64,000 nucleotides of DNA, from assembly GCF_037975245.1 (NCBI RefSeq), contig NC_092576.1:11372111-11436110 (forward strand), read 5' to 3'. The translations under genes were made by a program, and so were the position numbers. The number at the start of each line of letters is the position of its first letter. Position 1 is the stretch's first letter. Shown in pieces: positions 1 to 11,700 of the stretch. The notes below the pieces were generated by a model. It saw only the letters and a list, made by a program, of their open reading frames with translations, was not told where the DNA came from and ran no database searches. Source of the DNA: Apostichopus japonicus (lineage: Eukaryota > Echinodermata > Holothuroidea > Aspidochirotida > Stichopodidae).

Positions 1-3000
1 GCTTTTCTGTTTATTCACAGAATATCCGTGATTTCTTTTCTACCCTGGGGACAAACTATTATCCTAACACACTGTAGCATATGCAAACTGGAGCCTATAC
101 CGCAATTTTTGCAAAGTTCTGTGATATTTTTTTTACCCCAGGCTCATCCCAGTCAATAGTATAGTTCCAGTGATCCAAGAAACAATGTTAAGCCTAAACT
201 TAAATGTTTGTCAAATCTGCATCGATGGTCCTAGTGGCGACTACTGACCAGTGTCAGGTTTATACTGACTTCATTGAAAGGTTGACTTCAACGTTTTATC
301 CCGTGCTTGCATAATTTAATCGTTGACATTCTTTCGGTTTCTCACAGTATCTGCTTTCTACGCTGAGTGCCCCAGTCTCAACACCTACATGAACGGATGG
401 ATATGGACCAAATCGAAATTCTTAGGGATGTCGGTTGGCGTAACTATGGTCGGCGAAGGTACAGTTTACATGAATTCCCACCAACCCCTGTCTCCTCACA
501 ACATTTGCACTCTGATCAACCTGGATACTTTCCCTCTCTACCCATAGACACTATTACTTCCATCTTACTGTGCATGATCAGGGATGTGCCCACGCTGGGC
601 GGCACTGGGCGGCCACGCCCAGCACTAAAACTTACTGCCCAGCACTGTCTTAAAAATCGTGAATATCGCCCAGCACTATTTTCATCTAAAATCCCGACAT
701 TCTTAACAATATATTCAACATAAATTGGGCCTAGCCTATGCTAAAATCATACAGACTAATAATGCATCAGTTACGCATGCGAGAAACATTACTTACGGCT
801 CTCAATCGGTCCCTTGTAAAATCTCTTTGAAACAAACTAATACCTTTTACCAGGTAAGTAATATATTTCACTTAAAAAAAAATGAAAAATGTAAATTGTT
901 AGCAAAACTAGTACTTGTGTATGTGCGTAAAAAGCTACACAAGTGCCAGCATTTGGCATCGGAACACCTTCAAAAATTGGGGAGGGGGACACCCCCTCCA
1001 CCTAATAACCTCCCCCAGGCTGGCGATCAGTATACCCGGCACTCAGGAAATTCTGGGCACAGCCTTGATGATACAATACTCTTGTAATTTTAAAGTCTCG
1101 CTGGTTTCAAAGTTACCCGTCTCTCCATATCATTTTTATCAAAGCATGATACGATTCCTTCTTGAGGTCAGAAAACCTGAAAGGCTGACTTTGCTGTGAT
1201 CCAGAGTAATAAACTGTAGCTTAAAGTCTGTCTCCAATCTCATAATTAAAGACACCCTGAATTATTATCTGCAATTGACATTTGGCGTCACGGGGACCCT
1301 CCATCAATCACGAACAGAAGGAACGACAGAAAATACACAGGAAATTTTTTCAAAAATTATTTACTCGACTTTTACTAAAATTACATTTAATAACAATAAA
1401 GCCTTTTCCCTCGATTAATTGGACAAGACTTCTTGCCATTTTAAAGTTGAAATGGACTGCAGTGTTTTGGGATGTTAGTATCATGTATGTCTGTGGAAGG
1501 TTAAGAGTCAACCACTAAGCTTCATTAAAAGATATTTCTTATTAATAAGATCCACGTTAAAACCTGATTTCTTGGATTACGTTAACTTGACAGGTGCAAT
1601 ACATGTACTGGAGAGAGGAGAGGTGTACAAGGCTCAGTTTCCATCAGCCTACGGAAGATCCATCTTAACGATACCTTGGATGGAGCTAGGGGGAAAAGTG
1701 TTAATCCAGTGCCCCCAGACTGGTTACCAGGCCAACTTAACGTTTCACACAAAGGTAATCTTTTTTGAAACAAAAGCAAAAGAGCAAAAACAGTGGTATG
1801 CTGCTGCCACTCATAAAGTATTTGCATTTTTAATTGTAATATTATTAGCTGAGTTAACAAATAAAGTTGTCACTTCTAAAGCTTGCATAGAGCTAAGGGG
1901 AAAGTAGTAATTCAGTGCCCCTCACACTGGTTGCCATGCCGATGTAACAGGGTAATGTGTTTTGACAAATCCTTAATGGCACAGCTTCTCATAAGCAAAA
2001 CAGTTTTCATCTTGAAACATAAGTTGTAGAAATGGCAAAGTGGTCATCACCATAAGAAAAAGAAAAGAGAAAAAAAGGGTATTTACCGTAGCAGACAGGA
2101 TCAAGGATATTCAGTTTAATTATTATGAGGTAGTATTACTGCCTTTGATGTAGCAAACTATGGCACATATAACTGATGTAGTGTACGTATTCCCTAAGTA
2201 TGTATGTATTTGTCTGTATTTTAGATCCTCCTGCAAGCAGGAACTCGCGAAGAAGCCTCATTGGCTTATCAGAGCCGCAAGCTGACCGAAGTCAGTCTCT
2301 AACTAAGTAGAGTTACATGTTATATTTGTTAAGATTTATAGGTGAAAGCTAAAAGTTGCAGGTGTTTTACGTTAATAGTGTCGACAAAAGATTAATGTGA
2401 AAAATATCCAAAATATTTAGATTAGTTTTAAGTTTCTTTTAACTCCAATCTTTGCCCATCACCTTATTTATCCCAGCTCTGTATTATGTCTAAAGAAAAC
2501 ATAACCACTGTTGATGAGTAACATTGTAGAACATGGTCAAAGTATGAGAACCCAAAGTTTACACCATGTAAATTTAAATGTACGATATCAATTTGATTCT
2601 ATCTGCAGCCGTTTTATGGAGGTAAAGTCCACCGAATATCAGGAGAGGTAAAAAATCCTGATAAGCAAACTATATGTCAGATCTCAGGGGAATGGAACGG
2701 TACATTGGAACTGGTGTATTCCAGCGTAAGTATTTGTACCACGTTGAAACAGATTAACGACGATAAAAGGCTGTAAAATAATTAACTGTCACTCACAAAC
2801 TTGAGGTGATAGTTTCTGTCCCACCTCTCGATAGGATTCATGTTCAATTCCTCACCAGGACACAAATTTATCTCGAACTATTCAAAGTCCAGGCATGAGC
2901 TTTTTCTGCGAATAAGCGGAATATCCGGGATTTCTTTTCTACCATGGGGACCAAACTGTTATCCTAACACACTGTAGCATACACAAACTGGAGCCTATAC

Positions 3001-3053
3001 CGCAATTTTTGCAAAATTCCGTGATTTTTTTTAACCCCAGGCTCATCCCTGTT
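1..3053. repeat. Dispersed repeat pair in ORP introns (1-150 and 2899-3053)
   Basis: About 150 bases at 1-150 recur at 2899-3053 in the same orientation. Both contain the landmarks TATCC(G)GTGATTTC, CCTAACACACTGTAGCATA, TGGAGCCTATACCGCAATT and ACCCCAGGCTCATCCC. They sit in two different introns of the ORP gene and differ at scattered positions, so they look like two insertions of one interspersed family. No terminal repeats or coding content were seen in so short a copy. Confidence 0.8.
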
Positions 3054-4864
3054 GCTATGAAAGCTAGTGGTCATCCACAACCATAACATTGATAGACTTC
3101 CAGCAGAGCTAACTGTTGTCATGTTGAGCTGTCCTTTGGGAAATGATAAAACTAAAACTAAACTTTGAAATGCAGTATCTGGATAGTCATGGGTTCGAGC
3201 ATCGACTGAAACGCCATTCAAGCTGTCATAAGTTGTAACAAAGACAGCGGTGGTACTGGGCATTGTTGCTGGTAAGGGTGAGGTCCTTGGGATAGTGATA
3301 CCGGCAATCACAAATCCACACTACACATTTGAGACTGGGACAATGGATTGTAAACAGTTTTCTTCTATATCATGTTACTTTTAAAGAACTTCAGTTGTGC
3401 CCTCACATAGTCTCAACAAAATTCATGTTTTCATATGAAATTTCCCCAAAACAATTGGTATTCCTTTATATCCCTCTTATAGGGTGAGAAAAAGACAATT
3501 GACACAACAAGATATCCCGCCTATCCCAAGAGGGTACGTCCCGTCAGCAAACAGGGGCTGTTTGAATCACGTCGCCTATGGCAACACGTCACTGCTAGTC
3601 TGAAGAGTGGTGATGTCAACACAGCAACCGAGCACAAAAAATATGTAAGTAATATTTATTTTTTTTCTTTATAAATCACAGTTATACTTTTATAAATTTA
3701 TTTCGGATGAGATCTTCCTTTTTCCCCATCGAGGAGATAATTTTTTGTGTTTGAGTTCAACAAGTTTCATTTACACACAGAAGAGGTGGAAAGGAACAAA
3801 CAACTTCAAACAACAAAATATAAAATTAAATGTAAATAATAAAACGATAAGTTATAACATAAATTTAAAATATACCAAATAAAACAACAAAATATAAAAA
3901 ATTATAAAGAAATCAGAGAATCAGACAAATAATGAAAAGTTAAGTGATTGAGATATTAGGGAAAGTTTAAAGTGAAATTTGCTGGTTACCTTAATAAAGG
4001 ACAAACCAACGAAGTAACATAACAGAGTTCTGTTTCACTAATTTGCACAAACCTGATGAAGGCCCAAGCATTTTGTTTTTGATATAACACTGCAAACAAT
4101 GGGGTTCTCATTTGTGTAAACAAAATTTTCCTTTTGGTTCTGTGCCATGAGATCTTTCTAGGTATTCCAGAACTGATAGATCATCTTGCGACGGTGATCA
4201 TCCTATTCAGATTGATGACTGTAACAGTGCATCCCTAGAGTCTTGTACACAAATTAGGCTAGGCCTGCATATATGTACTGTGACTGTGTGTTAGGCTAAG
4301 GCTAAGTTGATGTATATATGCTTTGACCAATGTATCTCATTCAAACAAATGGAACTGGTAGATCATCTTGTGACGGTAATCATCCTATTAAGATTGATGA
4401 CTGTAACAGTGCATCCCTAGAGTCTTTTACACAAATTAGGCTAGGCCTGCATATGTGTACTGTGACTGTGTGTTAGGCTAAGGCTAAGTTGATGTATTCG
4501 CTTTGAACAATGTAGATCATTCAAACAAATTCAACTGACTGAAACTCAATTCACTAAATTGTTACTATGTACCATACGTTCATATAAAAGAAAGAAACAA
4601 TGAAAAATGAAATGAGATTTCATGTCAATCTGATTTTGTAATAGAAATGGTTGATGAATGTTAAGCAGCTAGGATCTGTATTCATCTGCCATGCAAAGTC
4701 AGGTAGGGATTTATCTTGCAATGTTTTCTTTTGTGCAGTTGGAGGAGAGGCAGAGGCGAGAAGAGAGGGAACGTTTAGCCGAAAAGAAAACCTGGCAGAC
4801 AAAATTATTCCACAAGGAAGGAGAGGGATGGCGGTATAGCAATCCACTGAAGCAAAAGGCGTGA
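348..4864 (+). CDS. OSBPL10/11-like: Oxysterol-binding-protein-related protein (ORP10/ORP11-like), last five coding exons
   Basis: ORPs are lipid-transfer proteins that exchange sterols or phosphoinositides/phosphatidylserine between membranes at contact sites. Exons read directly: 348-458, 1594-1754, 2609-2725, 3483-3644 and 4739-4864 (stop TGA 4862-4864). All are bounded by AG..GT and their phases join (1, 0, 0, 0), giving 224 residues of the C-terminal half of the sterol-binding (ORD) domain. Recognisable blocks in order: [44 protein letters not shown] across the exon 2/3 join, GEWNG, FESRRLW, TATEHK, LEERQR and the terminal WQTKLF..EGEGW. The [19 protein letters not shown] block and the ending resemble ORP10/ORP11 rather than OSBP1 or ORP1/2, but this comparison is from memory. 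The upstream exons (EQVSHHPP motif, PH domain) must lie before base 1. The codon V before SAF is split: exon 1 begins with 'ta' after an acceptor at 346-347. The first four introns hold repeats (see entries). Family assignment is sure; the paralog call is tentative. Confidence 0.93.
2198..2302 (-). mobile_element. SINE fragment (family 1), 3' part only
   Basis: Bases 2223-2302 match the tail of the SINE copies at 18061-18300 and 49236-49482: GATCCTCCTGCAAGCAGGA, GAAGAAGCCTCA, AAGCTGACCGAAGTCAGTCTC, with a TATG-type simple tail at 2198-2220. The tRNA-like head is missing, so this is a 5'-truncated copy inserted antisense in ORP intron 2 (1755-2608). Confidence 0.75.
4170..4535. repeat. Tandem duplication, period about 182 bp, in ORP intron
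   Basis: The block beginning GATCATCTTGCGACGG at 4179 is repeated from 4361 with few differences. Shared landmarks are GATGACTGTAACAGTGCATC, ACACAAATTAGGCTAGGCCT and TAGGCTAAGGCTAAGTTGAT. Two units fill the 3' half of the last ORP intron (3645-4738). Confidence 0.85.
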
Positions 4865-5094
4865 ATAGTTAAATCGATTCCGAATAAGAGTAGCAGTAAT
4901 TACCTCGCCGTCATCTTGAAGGATCCAGTCCGGCATCCCAACTACGACATCCTCTGCGGTCCATTTGTTGGTAAATAAAACTAGAGTACCCTTACATAAC
5001 AAGCAGGGCGGTAGATTGTGTGATGTGTTCCTTTCTGGCAACAGACCTTGAAGTGCTTGATAAATCAGCTTGCAAGGCACTCAGTTTACAATGT

Positions 5095-5690
5095 ATAATA
5101 CCATGGATACATATCCAAAGATTGGCATAGATACATTTCCAAAGATTTGCACGGATACATATCCAAAGATTGGCATGGATACATATCCAAAGATCGGCAT
5201 GGATACATATCCAAAGATTGGCATGGATACATACCCAAAGATTGGCATGGATACATATCCAAAGATCGGCATGGATACATATCCAAAGATCGGCATGGAT
5301 ACATACCCAAAGATTGGCATGGATACACATCCAAAGATGGGCATGGATACATATCCAAAGATCGGCATGGAAACACATCCAAAGATCGGCATGGATACAC
5401 ATCCAAAGATCGGCATGGATACATATATCCAAGATCGGCATGGATACATACCCAAAGATCGGCATGGATACATATCCAAAGATCGGCATGGATACATATC
5501 CAAAGATTGGCATGGATACATATCCAAAGATCGGCATGGATACGTATCCAAAGATTGGCATGGATACGTATCCAAAGATTGGCATGGATACGTATCCAAA
5601 GATTGGCATGGATACATATCCAAACATTGGCATGGACACATATCCAAACATTGGCATGGATACATATCCAAAGATTGGATGTGTCCAGTG
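5095..5690. repeat. 24-bp minisatellite, about 24 units
   Basis: Unit GGCATGGATACATATCCAAA plus GATY, repeated from about 5095 to 5690. Variants occur at T/C of the last base, CATATCC/CATACCC/CACATCC/CGTATCC, and one phase slip near 5425. Since 24 is a multiple of three, long open frames appear on both strands (GMDTYPKI and relatives); none looks like a gene. The array starts about 230 bases past the ORP stop, so it may be transcribed in the ORP 3' UTR. I saw no clear AATAAA that would settle this. Confidence 0.93.
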
Positions 5691-5699
5691 GCATAGAGC

Positions 5700-6560
5700 T
5701 CTGTACTGTTATTAAGTTTCGTGACAGTTTACTTTACAGCAATTTTATCGGTTCGCTTAGATAATAATCCAGTGTTTGAGGTTTACAATACAATTGCTGT
5801 CATGTTACAAAAGGGACGGATGTATTCAATGGCAGCAGAACACTATATACTGTTATTGGAAGCTATTTGTTAATTTTTTTTTTTTCTGAAATTCCTCATG
5901 TTTTGATAAGTGATGTCACATTATATCACATTATATCATGAAAGACAGAAATTATTGTCAAATTATAAACTGCCACATTTCATGGATTAGTAAATATTAT
6001 TCAGTAAACCTTGTCTAAGTTCTGAAGGTGTTTAGGCCAAGAGGTTTGCCTATAATTGGTGTCACTTTTGCACAAGTGCCCAATCGTGATAACCAATTTA
6101 AAAAGCTATCCGCTTCTTTAAACCATGTTTTCATGAGAAAGTGTCCACAAAAAAAAAAAAAAAATGTCAAACGTTTGACTCTTGCTATGACCATGTTTTC
6201 TGAAAAATTCAAATGTGTGAACGAAAAAAAAAAATGTGAAGTGTACTTATAAGATTGAAAAGATTTGCATATAGATTCTGTTATTCACCATTCTACTTAT
6301 TATTCATTTCTAGATCATTTTTACCATTAAAAGAAGCAACGCTTACTGTTTGATTATGATGTTTCTTAACATGCAATTATAAAAATCCTTGTTGACACCT
6401 GTCTGTGTGAAGCATTGCAAGCTTATCATATTGAGTATGCACATTGTAGGTATGATATAAGTACTCAGTATGCAAATAAGGGGGTTGACTTGCACAACTT
6501 TTTATAGAAAAATCCTCTAAGGTAGGGACAATAAACAACGTGATGGACTCAACCAATCAA
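5700..6560. other. Non-coding stretch, no feature recognised
   Basis: AT-rich sequence with short homopolymers (T-run near 5875, A-runs near 6150 and 6225). No exon, RNA gene or repeat with recognisable ends was seen. It may include the end of the ORP 3' UTR. Confidence 0.5.
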
Positions 6561-6579
6561 CTCGATAACCTTTCATACC

Positions 6580-7133
6580 ATTATGCTCAAGTGTGCACAA
6601 TTCAAATACCTCACTTCTCGGTCACTACTTTGCAACATATCAACACCTCCTGGGGTTATCTCATAGCCACTATCCGGCACACAGAACTATATTTACAAGT
6701 TACCTCACATGAGTATGTGACCCCATATGTGAGTGTGGTGGCCAATTGGCTAAGGCGTCGGACTCGTGATCCAAGGATTGCTGGTTCGATTCCTGCCTAG
6801 TTCATTACGTTGTGTCCTTGGGCAAGATGCTTTATCTCAATTGCCTCTCTCCACCCTGCAGGGGTTAAATGGGTACCTGTGAGGTAACTTGTCATTGGGT
6901 GCAGTATATAACTGCTGCCGACTGGAGGGATTGTCTCTGGGACATTGACCATGGGGTAATATAACGTCTGTAAAGCGCTTTGAGACCTATAGCTGGTATA
7001 AAGTGCTATATAAAAAGCAAATATTATTATTATGATTATTATGTGCACCTGGGTGAAGAGAAGCAATTGAGCTGAATCCCTTGCCCAGTAATGACCTAGC
7101 CATGACTTAAAACCTGCTTTCCTCAGATCGCAA
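6580..7133 (-). mobile_element. SINE (family 2), antisense, interrupted by another SINE
   Basis: The two parts 6580-6731 and 7046-7133 together match the antisense SINE at 38438-38822. Shared landmarks are AGTGTGCACA, CTCCTGGGG, AACTATATTTACAAGTTACC, then CACCTGGGTGAAGAG and CTTGCCCA. The copy is split by the sense-strand SINE 6732-7039 and is more diverged than the 38-kb copy. Its tRNA-like end near 7130 is truncated or decayed. Confidence 0.75.
6732..7039 (+). mobile_element. tRNA-headed SINE (family 2), nearly complete
   Basis: The head has Pol III boxes: A box TGGCCAATTGGCTAAGG and B box GGTTCGATTCC. The body has CCTTGGGCAAGATGCTTTATC and CTCTCCACC, and the 3' part has AAAGCGCTTTGAGAC and AAAGTGCTATATAAA, then an ATTATT tail. 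It is flanked by TATGTG at 6726-6731 and 7040-7045, a plausible target-site duplication. It lies inside an older antisense SINE. It is not a tRNA gene: the body continues for over 200 bases past the head. Confidence 0.88.
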
Positions 7134-7134
7134 C

Positions 7135-7610
7135 ACCAATTTTTTCAATTTCTTTATTCCGGTATAAATTACAAAATTTATAAATAGGACACATGTTCAT
7201 GATAAACAAAAGACGTAACATGTACAATCATGAAAGCATGAACAAATAAGAAATAAGATGGAGGATTAGAAGTTTGAAAGATTAAAAGGATTATAACAGA
7301 GATTCTAAGAACCCATTTTGAATATAAATGGCTGCTCTGTAGATAAATGAGTTCTGAAAAAGCATAATTCTAAAAGTTGGCAAGATAGTAGGATTTCGTA
7401 GATTGTACTTGTTGGTTCTATTGCACAGAGAGATCAACTCGGAATGAAGTGGGTGATCTTTAGAACTATGTATATTCTTAGCTAGTCTTATGAATTCATT
7501 TCTAGCAGCAGTGTTTACTTTACCAACCAGGCTTTCAGAGTCGAGATTAAATATATTTGAGCAGTATTTCATGAAACCAAGGCTGTTATCTCTTGACAAC
7601 ACCTGTCTGT
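7135..7610 (-). pseudogene. Non-LTR retrotransposon 3' fragment (reverse-transcriptase polyprotein C-terminus)
   Basis: On the minus strand, 7602-7291 reads 103 codons without a stop. The residues include YNLRNPTILPTFRIMLFQNS and an AIYIQNG segment. This resembles the Y.LRN....P..R......SF......WN pattern that ends many CR1/L2/jockey-like RT polyproteins. No catalytic domain is present, so this is a 5'-truncated or decayed copy. Bases 7135-7290 would be its 3' UTR. Assignment rests on the terminal pattern only. Confidence 0.5.
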
Positions 7611-7897
7611 AAACTATATATGTATCGAGCTATGAACAATAAAGACCATCAACAGTGGTGCTCAGACCATCTGACAATCTTATTTTGTGACAGGATTGTG
7701 AAACAAACTCTGAACATTATTTATTTTTTTCTTTGCTGTCCTCTGTATACTGTATAACGATGTGATGATACACTGTAACATCTTGTCAGAAAATGTTCTC
7801 CGATTTTGCATTTGCTATGGTGTGATTAAAATCGGCGGAATAATAACCATCTCGTTAAATTTGGTCAGCCGTTGACTTCTTGCACGGTGGTACTTGA

Positions 7898-7924
7898 AAG
7901 CTAACCCCCCCCCCCCCCCCCCCA
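7898..7924. repeat. Poly-C tract
   Basis: A run of about 22 C residues following CTAA. Similar C runs occur near 10040, 12355, 39400, 45300 and 59140. Confidence 0.9.
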
Positions 7925-8599
7925 TTCAAGAGAGCTAATTCAGGATGCGTAATGTACACACATTTCTTCCAGATATATTTTTTGTCTGTGTAAAGGTTGT
8001 GGTGTTTTTTTTTTCTTCCTTCAAGGTGATTCTATAATTGCTTCTATGCACAACTCTCTTTATCCTAAACCCAGGTCTTGCTTTGATATTTAGCTGACGA
8101 GTGTTCTGAACTGCCGCCTCGGAAATTCTTTATTACCATCATTTGGAGTATGACTGTCAACACAACATCAATTCAGTAATGTTCTAGAAAAGTTCAAAAA
8201 TGGCTGCTATCATTCCAGGTCTTTGACTTTAACATATGAAGACCTCAAATTTAAAAATCCTAAAGTCATGTTTTGAAATAAAAAAATAAATTGTTAAACC
8301 ATCGTATTTGCAACATTGTCAGGTTAGCACAGTTCAGTCAGTTATTTTGCAACTATGATCAAATCAGGAATTCTTGATTTTTTGTCTTTCACATGAATTG
8401 GTGCTTGGTCGATAATGGATGTGTTAATTACTTTTTTTGGTAAATGTAAAAGTTTCCCTGTAAGTTTTGTTTTTTCTTCTTTTGTCAATTTCATTTATTC
8501 TCTATGTTAGCAACTCATCCCATAACTTAACTTTTTTTCGTCTTTCCTTTGTGGTAACATTAAATGTATAATAAATATATTATTCTAATCTAAATGACC

Positions 8600-8625
8600 T
8601 GATATATATATATATATATATACAC

Positions 8626-8686
<61 letters not shown>

Positions 8687-8791
8687 AATATATATATATA
8701 TATACACATATAAATATATATATATATATATATACACATATAAATATATATATATATACACATATAAATATATATATATATATATATACAC

Positions 8792-8824
<33 letters not shown>

Positions 8825-8833
8825 CACGTATAA

Positions 8834-8912
<79 letters not shown>

Positions 8913-8925
8913 AATATATATGAAT
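8600..8925. repeat. (TA)n microsatellite with ACACATATAAA interruptions
   Basis: About 325 bases of TA repeats broken at semi-regular intervals by TACACATATAAATA, so it behaves as a compound minisatellite. It lies at the junction between two segments of triplicated block A. Open frames of Y/I codons here are artefacts. Confidence 0.95.
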
Positions 8926-9159
8926 ATTGACAGAAATTAACAGGACTTACTGTTGCTGTGAGTGTCTGATGTCAAGTAAGTTTTGTCATAGTCCACTGTA
9001 TTCTTTGAGAAATAAATTATTTCTTAAAAATGGAAGGTTTGTAATGATTTTTATGGTGTATTCTGATCTAGATAGTGAGGGTGAATTTAACGGTATTAAC
9101 GACTGTTCCAGAGTAGCGGTGTACTCTTTTGAGAAGCTCATCTTTAATATCAGTAGTAG

Positions 9160-9265
9160 AATAAGGTCTAAGAGTCCTATAAGGGTATGAGTGAGGGGAA
9201 CAGTATAGGTTTGTGGAATGAGGTCTAAGAGTCCCATAAGGGTATGAGTGAGGGGAACAGTGGGT
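9160..9265. repeat. Tandem duplication of about 57 bp
   Basis: AGGTCTAAGAGTCCTATAAG..GGTATGAGTGAGGGGAACAG occurs twice in a row with few changes. It is absent from copies B and C of the triplicated block. Confidence 0.75.
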
Positions 9266-11700
9266 ATGTCATTTTATGTTGTAACTTTACACTTTTTACT
9301 GGTTAGCAATTGAACATGTAAGTTAATAGTTCCCGAAATAATTTATAGTAAATGAATAAGGGCCTTTATGTAAGGAATTGAGCCTTCGAGTGTGGAATTG
9401 TGGGGGTCGGGGGGGGGGCTTTTGTGTCTGAAATTCAGCCAAGGAGTGTGGAAGTGGGGCAGGGGGTGGCAATGGGATGGTAAGTGAGTTTGCATGGACC
9501 ATTGGCATAACACTAGCTGTTATTGCCTGTTTATAATTATTGCCTGTAAAAGTTTGCTATTGCCCTGTAATGACTTGTACAACTGGAGAATCTGATTTTG
9601 TGTTTCAAATTCAAGTTAAACAAGACATAGTGATGGGTATGCTCCCAGCCTCCTACACTCAGTCCTGTTAATATTGATATCATAACATATAACAAGGGGT
9701 TTTCAATAGACACCCCATAGGTGGACTCCGGTCTGCGAGTCAAATCCAGCCCCACGAGAGACTTTCCTGCCCATGGAAAATTTTAAATATGAATTCCACA
9801 ATTCTTGTAGTAATTGGATATGCGTGGTCATTGTGATTTAGGATATACCCTATACCAGCCGCTTACCCGCGATAAATTGCTCAGTTTTAAACTTATATCG
9901 AAAGGTCCGTGCTTGTTTCTTTTCCTTTTGCTTCAACCAACGTTTACCTTGTCCTCATAGAATAGTTCATTTAGAACCCTTGGCCTTTAGTCAAAATATG
10001 GGGTCGTTCTTGTAGCCTAAACGTTTGTCTAACACAGCAGCCCCCCCCCCCAACCCCAAACCTAACTTTTGGGTAGCTGACTGTTCTAAATTAATATTGA
10101 CACGTTTGTTTTCTTCTTCCATGGTGGTGAATGACCGTTCTTTCATGCAATGCATGTGTATAACTTTAATTTCCTGCTAAAGCCTGAGCAGAACACAGGG
10201 CCAACCCCGAATCTATTATTTCTGTTTTAGCGACATTCTCTTTACTTGCTTTTTCGATTGTTTCATTTCACGTTTATTTTTGACAGTATTGTATTTAACT
10301 TGCCACCTATATTCATTAAATTATCTACAAGAACTAGAATTTATGAAGTTAACTGGCATGGTAGTATTAAAAAAACAAAACAATATATATATGTGTATAT
10401 ACATATATATATATATATATTTATTCATTATTTCAGAATTTTCGTATTTTTCTATCTTTTGATTTGATTTTTTTTCTGGGAACACCACCTACCTTTCCTG
10501 GCCTTCTGGCCTCAAGCGGCACGGTTCGGTCGTACAATGAATAGATATTACACCTCTCGAAAGGAGGAAATATTTCAGAAACTTCCATCGTTTTAAAACA
10601 CTAAGCTGTCTGCTTGCAACCTTCATCCTTAGAGACTCCCAGAAAAGAATGATATCTTATATGACCAATATACCCACACCTCCTCTCCCCTCTCGCGAAT
10701 ATTTGTTACTTAGTTAAGTCTAGGTACGGGGTTTCCCTTCAAACGCCCTAACTTTACTTTTAATGATTGGATCATATGTTGTCCTTACTTATATTACATA
10801 CGCCACATTCCATTGGGATCGTGTTTACGATATCTAAGAGTAAGATTCGTGAGCCGTTCTATTGAAATCGGAATTCGGTTCGTGGAATGGGTACTCTAAA
10901 ATCAACTTCACGACGCGAGTTCACGAGTCCTGAATGAATATACGCAAAACAGTTTAGTCTGCAGTATGATACACTTCCGTCACTGCACTGTTTACACAGT
11001 TATATGCACCCTGTACGAAACCTTCATTGTGCGATGTTATCGATTAATAACCTCACAGAAAACTTCGATCAAATATCGATAGTAGATCGTTCAATCATAA
11101 CAAACTAGTGCGCTAAATATGTCTAAATCAATTCCGAATATACGAAAAGCTTCGGGTGATTTCGAACGGGTATATCTTCGTTGTAACGAATGGATGCAGA
11201 CATTTTGGTAACCTCGAAGTGAAGGTTTCTATGGTGATGACGTAACTTTTCCGACCAATCATGAGCGACTATTTAAGCACAATTGGAAACCTGTTTGGGA
11301 AAAAACAATGCCCCTCCCCGGTCCCGACCACATTTAACTCTCGTCTCGACTATATTATTGACGCCATATAGGCACAGTTGTGTCGGTCGGTCTTATAACT
11401 ATGACCATGGTAATAAATACACCGCCTTAAATAACAAGAATCTTCACGCTTTTGAATGACCCGACAAAGTTTATTTATTAGTTACATAATTATCATTATT
11501 GATCACAGAAAATTTTAGGTTTACTGTATCCATCAAGCATACACTACGTTTGTACTTCTAAGTTTGGGTCAAAGTCCTTGGTGAATTATTTGCTAAGTTA
11601 GTGATCCGATAGGTGACGGTTTACCTTGTGATCGACAAGCACGGGACCTAGAATAGACAACAAATTTTACAGTGCACAGTACACATGGTTATGAGTTATA

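Larger units (their letters stand above)
8028..11700 (+). repeat. Triplicated block, copy A
   Basis: Matched in order to copies B and C. Segment 8028-8588 matches 20677-21427 (landmarks CTGACGAGTGTTCTGAACTG, CCGCCTCGGAAATTCTTTAT, GGAATTCTTGATTTTT, TAACATTAAATGTATAAT). Segment 9265-9545 matches 22010-22255 and 59868-60088 (GAACATGTAAGTTAATAGTT, AAATTCAGCCAAGGAGTGTG, GCATGGACCATTGG). Segment 10415-10680 matches 22255-22520 and 60085-60400 (GGCACGGTTCGGTCGTACAA, CGAAAGGAGGAAA). Segment 11280-11700 matches parts of 22545-23800. The block ends just upstream of CD225 gene 1. No coding sequence was seen in it. Confidence 0.85.

Noticed and set aside
323-347. ATG upstream of the first visible ORP exon as a start codon
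   Set aside because: It lies before an acceptor (TTTCTCACAG) and the following residues begin in mid-domain, so it is intronic.
4992-5764. Five overlapping open frames of about 180-220 codons on both strands
   Set aside because: Produced by the 24-bp minisatellite; simultaneous openness in several frames shows it is not selected coding.
8585-8911. Y/I-rich open frames
   Set aside because: Translations of the TA microsatellite.
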